A stretch of DNA of 6,579 nt, from assembly GCA_937915775.1 (NCBI GenBank), contig CALGGQ010000060.1:1-6579 (forward strand). The letters are read 5' to 3'. The notes beneath the pieces were generated by a model, which saw only the letters and a program-made list of their open reading frames with translations, did not search any database and had not been told where the DNA came from. The stretch comes from an uncultured Clostridia bacterium (GTDB lineage Bacteria; Bacillota; Clostridia; Oscillospirales; Acutalibacteraceae). The translations under genes and the position numbers were made by a program. Position 1 is the stretch's first letter; each line of letters opens with the position of its first letter. Of this stretch, positions 1 to 5,900 are shown piece after piece.

Positions 1-709
1 AGGTGATGACGGGAATGAGCGAGTTCTTGAGCGCATGCTTGAGAATGACGTTGCGCTCGGAGACGCCCTTGGCCTTGGCGGTGCGGATGTAGTCCTGTCC
101 CAGGACGTCGAGCATGGAGGAGCGTGTGAGGCGCGTGATGTAGCTCATGGGATAGAGCGCCAGCGTGACAACCGGCAAGATGAGACCGGCGCGGGACGAG
201 CCGTTGGCCGGAAGCCACTTGAGATGGATGGCAAACAGGATGAGCAGCAGAGACCCCATGATGAAGGACGGCATAGAAACAAAAGCTGTTGTAATAACCA
301 TAATGACCCGGTCCAGGATCGTGTTTCTCCGCAGAGCCGCTACAGCGCCGAGAACAACGCCTATGATCAAAGCCAGAAATGCAGCGATCACGCCAAGCTT
401 CACAGAGGTCCTCAGACCGTCTGCCATAATATCAATGACCATACGGCCGCGCTGCTTCAGGCTCGGGCCGAAATCAAACTTCGTCACGATGTCTTTTAAG
501 TATGTACCGTACTGCTCCATCAGCGGTTTATCCAGTCCGTACTTCGCCTCCATCGCTGCCTGCACCGCCGGCGTCGTCGCCTTTTCACCGACGAACGGTC
601 CGCCCGGCACTGCGTGCATCACAAAGAAGGTTACCGTAATGACTACCCAAACCGTAAAAATGGCAAGCAGAATACGCTTTAAAATGTAAAGTAATGTTTT
701 AGAATTCAT
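1..709 (-). CDS. OppB/DppB-type peptide ABC transporter permease (N-terminal 236 residues, truncated by window edge)
   Basis: This is an inner-membrane subunit of an oligopeptide/dipeptide (or nickel) ABC importer of the binding-protein-dependent permease family. It forms half of the translocation pore and contacts the ATPase through its EAA loop. Reading from the ATG at 709 the frame stays open to the window edge, so the C-terminus (about 70-100 residues by family length) is missing. Visible landmarks are a first transmembrane helix at residues 9-31 followed by the family-typical PGGPF (35-39), a GLDKPL...QY motif (58-67), hydrophobic segments near 103-125, 134-162 and 176-190, and a clear EAA loop at 207-236 (YIRTAKAKGVSERNVILKHA region). 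A Shine-Dalgarno-like AGGTAGG (715-721) sits 5 nt before the start. It is transcribed alone from its own promoter and is probably the first gene of an opp/dpp operon continuing to the left. Substrate cannot be told. Codon use changes along the gene (see findings). Confidence 0.93.
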   Translation of the reverse strand, partial: MNSKTLLYILKRILLAIFTVWVVITVTFFVMHAVPGGPFVGEKATTPAVQAAMEAKYGLDKPLMEQYGTYLKDIVTKFDFGPSLKQRGRMVIDIMADGLRTSVKLGVIAAFLALIIGVVLGAVAALRRNTILDRVIMVITTAFVSMPSFIMGSLLLILFAIHLKWLPANGSSRAGLILPVVTLALYPMSYITRLTRSSMLDVLGQDYIRTAKAKGVSERNVILKHALKNSLIPVIT

Positions 710-737
710 AATAACCTACCTAACTGAAACTAAACAC

Positions 738-760
738 CTATATATTTATATAATATATAG
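738..760. repeat. A/T-only perfect inverted repeat in the permease leader
   Basis: Nine-base arms (CTATATATT at 738-746 and AATATATAG at 752-760) flank a 5-base TATAT loop. The repeat lies between the predicted transcription start (about 769) and the Shine-Dalgarno of the permease gene, so it would be in the 5' untranslated RNA. The stem is almost all A-U pairs, so it would be weak as RNA. A protein-binding site or simply an AT-rich leader is equally possible. Confidence 0.5.
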
Positions 761-775
761 CTCATAACTTGATTT

Positions 776-803
776 ATTATAGCACACCGTGTGAAAAATT
801 CAA
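776..803 (-). promoter_or_regulatory. Sigma-A-type promoter of the permease gene (extended -10)
   Basis: On the minus strand a -35-like TTGAAT (798-803) is followed after 16 bp by a perfect TATAAT (776-781). The TG of an extended -10 (TGC TATAAT) sits just upstream of it. Transcription would start near 769, giving a leader of about 60 nt before the ATG at 709. The spacer holds a short palindrome (783-793). The rest of the 710-887 gap is AT-rich, and I see no gene in it. Confidence 0.75.
783..793. promoter_or_regulatory. Short palindrome in the promoter spacer, possible operator
   Basis: CACAC-C-GTGTG is a perfect 5-base inverted repeat around one central base, placed exactly between the -35 and -10 of the permease promoter. 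A repressor bound here would block RNA polymerase. The site is short and does not match the catabolite-control or Rex consensus I know, so the operator reading is inference. Confidence 0.3.
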
Positions 804-887
804 TATAATTTAGCGAAATAAAGTATTAAATCGTTAAATTGCAACATAATATACAAAAATCAAAGCCGTTTTCAAGGCAAAATTCAC

Positions 888-915
888 AAAAAACAGACAG
901 GATTGTCCTGTCTGT
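888..915 (-). terminator. Intrinsic terminator of the Nudix-HAD / phosphorylase operon
   Basis: A perfect 10-bp stem (arms 893-902 and 906-915, ACAGACAGGA / TCCTGTCTGT) closes a 3-base loop. On the minus strand it is followed directly by a run of six T (888-893, the last overlapping the stem foot). It begins 7 bases after the phosphorylase stop codon. The plus-strand side is followed by A residues, so the terminator works in one direction only. It separates this operon from the permease promoter. Confidence 0.92.
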
Positions 916-922
916 AAAAAGA

Positions 923-1678
923 TTATACGGTTTTGGCAAAGTCAACGCACTGCTCGAAGAAGCGGCAGCGCGCCTCATTTGTCAACGTCCAGCGCCAGCC
1001 CGTGTCTGTCTCCGTCATCGGATGCTTATCGGAAGCGAGCAACACGGATACCACATTTAAGCCGAGATACTTGCCCACGCTATAGAGCGCAGAGGTTTCC
1101 ATATCCACGCCGACAGCACCCTTTTCACGCCAAAGAGCTTCTTTGAAAAAGGTCTGGCGGTACACGGCGTCCGTTGAAACAACCGGAAGCACCTTTGCAT
1201 CGGTAATGGCTTGCTGTGCTTTCTCCAGCAGCGCCGCATTCGGCTCGGCAAAATTAAGGCTCTCATAGTAATGCAGCGAGGTACCCTCCTCCGAGAACGC
1301 CTTGTTCGGAACAATAATATCACCGCTTTCCACTTCGGCACCGAATGCGCCGAACATTCCGACGGCAACGACGTTTTTCACGCCGAGCGCCGCCAGCGTT
1401 TCCAGCGTGTCAGCCGCCTGCGGTGCTCCCCTGCCGCCATCGAGAAAACAGATTTCGTCATCTTTCAGCCGATAAATCGGGCAGGCATTCAGAAAGCGCG
1501 GGAATTTTTTCGTCAGCAATCGGCATTTATATTTCAGTTTCATATATGCCACGCCGCTGTGCATATAGAATAAAATTGCCGTTTGCGGCAAGCTACCGCA
1601 GCCCTTTTTATGCCCGCTTGCAATATGCTTTTGGGCGGTAATGATTGGTTCAGTCAAATCCTCTTTGTACTTCCACAT
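923..1678 (-). CDS. Nucleoside phosphorylase, PNP/UDP (Udp, COG2820-like) family
   Basis: This 251-residue cytoplasmic enzyme would split a nucleoside with phosphate into free base and (deoxy)ribose-1-phosphate in nucleoside salvage. Seen in the sequence are GGRGAPQAAD (81-90), matching the family phosphate-binding loop; GMFGAFG (108-114), the glycine-rich strand-turn of the fold; GDIIVP (119-124); and VDMETSALY (191-199), the ribose-binding Met-Glu signature. SD at 216-217 is the Asp that contacts the purine base in purine nucleoside phosphorylases. The Asp leans towards a purine substrate, but the overall likeness is to the broader uridine/purine phosphorylase group, so base specificity is open. 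Length is normal. GAGGA (1686-1690) lies 7 nt before the ATG and overlaps the TGA of the upstream Nudix-HAD gene, which implies translational coupling. It is the last gene before the terminator. Confidence 0.9.
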   Translation of the reverse strand: MWKYKEDLTEPIITAQKHIASGHKKGCGSLPQTAILFYMHSGVAYMKLKYKCRLLTKKFPRFLNACPIYRLKDDEICFLDGGRGAPQAADTLETLAALGVKNVVAVGMFGAFGAEVESGDIIVPNKAFSEEGTSLHYYESLNFAEPNAALLEKAQQAITDAKVLPVVSTDAVYRQTFFKEALWREKGAVGVDMETSALYSVGKYLGLNVVSVLLASDKHPMTETDTGWRWTLTNEARCRFFEQCVDFAKTV

Positions 1679-1685
1679 CGTCCTG

Positions 1686-1690
1686 TCCTC
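1686..1690 (-). promoter_or_regulatory. Ribosome binding site of the phosphorylase overlapping the upstream stop codon
   Basis: GAGGA on the minus strand, 7 nt before the phosphorylase ATG (1676-1678). The TGA stop of the Nudix-HAD gene (1689-1691) includes two of its bases. Ribosomes ending the first gene would sit on this site, a usual arrangement for coupled translation. Confidence 0.8.
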
Positions 1691-2789
1691 AATATAAATT
1701 CGTTATCTCCATCAGGGAATTCACGGTGTTATCCGGGATATCTGAAGCCGATTGATAAGCGGCAAAGCCCTGCTTCACCCAAACGGTTTTCATGCCAAGC
1801 TGCTTGGCGGGAAGAATGTCGTTATCCAGCCTGTCACCGACCATCACGGCATTCTCCGGCAGACAACCGGCGCGCCGTAACGCCATTTCGAATATAGCCG
1901 GATTTGGCTTTTCAACACCTGCTTCAGCCGAGGCAAGCACCAAATCAAAATACCTGCCGATTCCCCAATCGGCTAAGCGCTGTGCGCTGCCGGCAGACTG
2001 ATTGGCAATGATGCCGAGATGATAACGCTCTGACAGCGTTTGCAAAACGCCTTCGGTAAACGGATACGGCTGTTCCAGCTCCTTGTGCCACTCGGTTTTA
2101 TGCAAGCCGAAAAACGCTACCGCCTGCTTATACGGATTATCAGACGTGGCCGCAAGCTGAATGACCTTGTCTTTAAAAGTTTGATAGGATATGCCCGTGC
2201 CGTCTGTCGTTTCGCGATAACGCTTTTCATAGCATGCGCTTTCATCCACCAGCGTGGAGCCGATATCAAAAAACAGCCACTGTATTTCTGGTGAAATCGC
2301 TTTTGAAAAATAGTGTAACGTCTGCACCATCGTGCCATTCTCAAGCATTCGGTTAATTTCACTGCTGTCAAGCCATTTAACCTGCGCCACCTCATTGGTG
2401 GTAGCCCTGTCTAATGATACCTCGCCGTCATATGGAAACACCCAGACATCAAGAATATCATTGAATGGCTTCCCACCGACGGTTTTTCGAATGCGGGAAA
2501 ACGCAAGCGTTCCCTCGGCAGGATGCAAATCAATGCCGACTTCCTCTTTCACTTCTCTCACGGCGCCTTCCAGGCTGCTTTCCCCTTTGAGAACTGAGCC
2601 GCCGACCGTCTCCCACATCAGCGGAAACTGTTTTCTATCTGCGCTGCGCTGAGAAATCAAGAATTTACCGTCACTTCTTCTGATCCAGATATGGACAACG
2701 AGATGATAGGCATTTTCAGGCAGTTTTTCACAGCGTATATGCTCGCCGATAACCTCTCTGTTTTCATTATATAAATCCCAGATTTCCAT
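1689..2789 (-). CDS. Nudix hydrolase - HAD hydrolase fusion protein
   Basis: A 366-residue cytoplasmic two-domain protein. The N-terminal Nudix domain (about 1-165) begins MEIWDLYNENREVIGEHIR and has a complete Nudix box, with G64, E70, R78, E79, E82, E83, G85 and I86 at the canonical spacing. Its opening resembles the Idi/YfcD-like Nudix group, whose members cleave nucleoside or other diphosphates; the substrate here is unknown. The C-terminal HAD domain (about 170-366) has motif I D175-I-G-S-T, a helical cap between motifs I and II, motif III K294 in EKPNP, and motif IV GD319RLDND324. The second Asp of motif I is Gly177, and the motif II Thr/Ser position appears to be Ala262 (IIANQS), so phosphatase activity may be changed or lost. 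I chose the ATG at 2787-2789 because GGGAGGA lies just ahead and the family start fits; an in-frame ATG at 2813 would add 8 residues. It is the first gene of a two-gene operon with the nucleoside phosphorylase. Confidence 0.92.
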   Translation of the reverse strand: MEIWDLYNENREVIGEHIRCEKLPENAYHLVVHIWIRRSDGKFLISQRSADRKQFPLMWETVGGSVLKGESSLEGAVREVKEEVGIDLHPAEGTLAFSRIRKTVGGKPFNDILDVWVFPYDGEVSLDRATTNEVAQVKWLDSSEINRMLENGTMVQTLHYFSKAISPEIQWLFFDIGSTLVDESACYEKRYRETTDGTGISYQTFKDKVIQLAATSDNPYKQAVAFFGLHKTEWHKELEQPYPFTEGVLQTLSERYHLGIIANQSAGSAQRLADWGIGRYFDLVLASAEAGVEKPNPAIFEMALRRAGCLPENAVMVGDRLDNDILPAKQLGMKTVWVKQGFAAYQSASDIPDNTVNSLMEITNLY

Positions 2790-2792
2790 ATG

Positions 2793-2799
2793 TCCTCCC
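2793..2799 (-). promoter_or_regulatory. Strong ribosome binding site deciding the Nudix-HAD start
   Basis: GGGAGGA on the minus strand lies 3-4 nt before the ATG at 2787-2789. The alternative in-frame ATG at 2811-2813 has only a weak GGTGA-like match upstream. The spacing is slightly short, but this is by far the best match to the anti-Shine-Dalgarno sequence in the region. Confidence 0.8.
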
Positions 2800-2852
2800 T
2801 GTTTAACAGTCATCTGTTATGGTTTCACCGCCGTCATTCATTTGTTTGACAC

Positions 2853-2881
2853 ATTGTACCATAAAACAAAGGGCTAAGCAA
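2853..2881 (-). promoter_or_regulatory. Promoter of the Nudix-HAD / phosphorylase operon, overlapping the upstream terminator
   Basis: On the minus strand an extended -10, TGG-TACAAT (-10 hexamer 2853-2858, five of six bases of consensus), is preceded after 17 bp by TTGCTT (2876-2881), which matches TTGACA only in TTG plus a weak remainder. The -35 lies inside the hairpin that ends the Hint-protein gene. Transcription would begin near 2846, about 57 nt before the chosen start. No other promoter candidate is visible in the 121-bp gap. Confidence 0.6.
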
Positions 2882-2895
2882 GATGCTTAGCCCTT
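2861..2895 (-). terminator. Intrinsic terminator of the Hint-protein gene
   Basis: A perfect 12-bp stem (2869-2880 AAGGGCTAAGCA paired with 2884-2895 TGCTTAGCCCTT) closes a 3-base loop. On the minus strand it is followed by TGTTTTAT, a short interrupted U-tract. It lies 15 bases after the stop codon of the large gene. The interrupted U-tract may make termination incomplete, in which case some transcripts would run into the Nudix-HAD operon. Confidence 0.85.
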
Positions 2896-2910
2896 GGCTG
2901 TGTGTTATTA

Positions 2911-5900
2911 TTATGAAAGGTTGTCGCTGATAATCCTGAAGATATCCTCGTGGGTAAAGACGCCCTTGCCAACGAGTACCTTGAAGTAAGCGCCATTGAA
3001 CATATCGAACTGCTCCGGCGTCAGGTAATCGGCGAATTCCTCGTAGGTATAGAGACCGTAACGCTCAATATCCGCCTGCATCTGCGCCTCATCGTACTTC
3101 ATACCGTCACCGATGGCGAAGTATTCGAAACGTCCGGTGTAATCCTCACCCGTCATCGAAAGCATATTTTCAACGATGAAGTTTTCATTATACGCCGTCT
3201 GGATGGAATAGGAACCGACATTCTCGTGCGTTACCGCATAATCCGTCAGTGTGACCTCGGTATTGGTACCGTCGGCATTCTGCTTGATAAATTTGTCTCC
3301 GATATAGGAAGCCACATTATCCTCGGTGATGTAGGCATAGGTGTTTTTATCCGTATCAAAGAAGCCGTGCTCCTTGATGGTACGCACCTCGGTGCCGTCG
3401 CTGAAGTGCAGCGTCAGTACGCGCCATTCATCTGTGCCGTGATACCAGTGAAGGACAACCGGCTGCGCCTCATAGCAGCCTCTCCACATACTCCAGGTCA
3501 TCACCATATCGCCAACTTTAACGTCCTCAATCGCCTTCTGCGAGCCGTCCGCCATTGTGACGAGCGTGCCGTCCGTGACGCAGGAGCTGTAGGTCATCGC
3601 GCCAAACTTATAATAAATGTAGTAATAATAGGTGGTGCCGTCGTTGGAAACGTAGTGATACTGCACCAGATGGTTGGAAGCGGTGTTATCCTTCTCAATA
3701 TCATTGGAGGTATAGCACACACCGAGATTATTCTTGGCATACTTATAATACTGCGAGTTCATCGACCTTGCATACGGCGAGGTACCGCTCCAGGTCTTTT
3801 CACCGCTGGCGCAGGTGAAGTACGCCGTATTCGGACCTGTCGTAGCGCTGTTGCCGTGCGGCCAGGTGGAAGTGCTCTTGGAATATTCATACTGCTGCGC
3901 ACCGGTTTCCTGATTATAATCAATGATATGCAGCTCGCTGAATACCGGCGCGAAGTAATAGCCTTTGCCGCTGGAATAAGCAGTGTTACCGTTAGAGGAA
4001 GTCGGATTGACCGTGACAATCGGGTAATATACGGTCTGACCGGCTACAGTTGTGCTGCCGATGGTGGTGCTGGTGGACGATACATCGGGCATAACGTAGG
4101 TCTTGCTGTCCGTACCGATAACCTTCTTGGCGGCGTAGTTACCCGCTGCGCCGTCATAGGTAAAGGAAGCATAGTACGTTACGTCGTCCGGCTCCACCGC
4201 CGTCACGCTGATGTTCACCGTCTTGGTATAGGTCTTACTGAAAGCTGCGCCGTTCAGCGTGTAGTTATACGGGTCGGTATAGGTATAAACCACCTGATAG
4301 TCGCCGCTTTCCGTAAAGGTAATGGTGCCGTTAGTGTAATCCGTGTTGTTCATCGTAACGGTATAGCCGAGCGTATTGCCGTTCTTCGCCGGCGTCAGAA
4401 TCATCGGATCCCACGTGAACGCAGAGGAAGTGTTCTCCTTATCAAAGGAAATCTGAACGCTCTCGGTAGTACTGTCATAGTAGCAGTAACGGTTACTGCC
4501 CTCCGTCTTGGCGATATAGTTCTTCGTTGTGTAATCGAAGGTCGGTGTCGGCGGAATCGGATACTGACCGTTGACGGTTTCGTCATAGGCAGGAGCACTT
4601 AGCAGTGCAGGCGTAGCGCTTGCTGTCTTCAGCGTATAAATCGTACCCGTTAAGCTTGTCACCGTTTTTTCAACATAGCCGTAGTCATTGCCCGTCTGGT
4701 CGTCAACTGCCGCCGCTGCCTGTGCCGCCGTAATACTGCCGGAATCGGTTACAAAGAAGATACCCATATTCAGATACGTACTGCCGCTATAGGTATAAGC
4801 GTAAGTAGAATCGTTATAAATCGAGTTCAGAATGCTGCTGTAGGTGCTCGGCAAATCACTCTTTTTCAGATAGTTATACTGCGTAAAGGTACCGAGCAGA
4901 TGAATCTTGCAGCTTGCCGTCTTGGGACGGATACCGAGTCCCTTCAGCCCGCCGCGGTCAGACGTCTGTGTAACGCAGTTTTTCAGCATAACGTCGCCGC
5001 CGCCGATATCAATATTAGCAATCGCGCCGCCGGCAAAGGTACTGTTCTCAAAGTAAACCGTACCGGAGTCAATCTGCACGGCGTTCTTGGTTTCGGAAAC
5101 GTAAGAATTAAAGATATTGGCATCGCCGATAATCCAGATGCCGGGCGCATAATACTGATTTGTCTGCCCGGAGGTAACGGCGCTCGGATATACATAGCCC
5201 AGCAGCTTGGCATTATCAATGCTGCCGCCGCCGCTCATTGTGATATAGGCATTCGCTGCACCGGAGAAATCCGTTCTCGTATCAGTTACGCTGAAGCCGT
5301 TACCGTACAGTGTCTTTTTGTTATTGATTGTAATCTTTGTACAGTTTACATCGCCCAGCAGCACCGCATTGTTGGAGGTGATGTTAGCGAGGGTGGCACC
5401 GGCGGCATAGTTCGTACCGGCAACCGCCTCCAGATACAGCGTTGCGGAGGTATAACCGTTATGCTTCACCGTTAGCTTCACAACGCCTGTACCGCTGAGT
5501 TTTACCGTTGCAGCAGTCCAGTCGGACGTATTGGCGGTAAAGGCACCGGCAGCAGTGCCTGCTACGTTTTCAACCGTTACGGTTACCTTGCTGCTGTCAA
5601 TCGCCGTGTTGGCATCATATGCCGTAAACAGGCTGCCAAGTGCAATATTGTTTGCTGTACCGGCACGGTAGAGATAATCCTCCACGTTCGGCAGCTTCAC
5701 AACAATATTGAGTGCCGGAATTGCCTGCGTTTCGGTTGCATCGCAGCGGGAACAGGTTCTGGTCTGCTCACCGGCAGTCGTTGCCGTCGGGGCAGTGGTG
5801 ACAGTCCATGCGCCGAAGCTGTGGCCAAGTGCGTCAGTCTGATTGTCAGTGTAGCTGTCGCCACAGCGGGTGCAGGTGTAGGTCGTATAGCCGTTTGCCG

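Noticed and set aside
35..689. Two plus-strand open frames across the left end of the window
   Set aside because: The minus strand here encodes a clear OppB-type permease with an EAA loop, promoter and ribosome site. The plus-strand products show no recognisable features.
738..760. The A/T inverted repeat as an intrinsic terminator
   Set aside because: The stem has almost no G-C pairs and no following T-run on either strand, and it lies between a promoter and its gene.
839..1060. A 73-codon plus-strand frame starting in the intergenic region
   Set aside because: It runs through the terminator hairpin and into the phosphorylase gene antisense, and has no ribosome site.
2811..2813. Alternative upstream ATG for the Nudix-HAD protein
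   Set aside because: It adds only eight residues and has a weak ribosome site. The ATG at 2787-2789 follows GGGAGGA and matches the usual Nudix family start.
3157..3582. Reading the Hint domain as a full splicing intein
   Set aside because: The closing His-Asn and the +1 Cys/Ser/Thr are missing, no endonuclease is inserted, and the short tail after it does not look like the rest of an interrupted host protein.
2950..4602. A 550-codon open frame on the plus strand, antisense to the Hint-protein gene
   Set aside because: Its Ile/Val/Arg/Gly-rich composition has no domain or motif, it has no convincing ribosome site, and it lies wholly across a minus-strand gene with clear domain structure. 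It is best explained as a codon-bias shadow.
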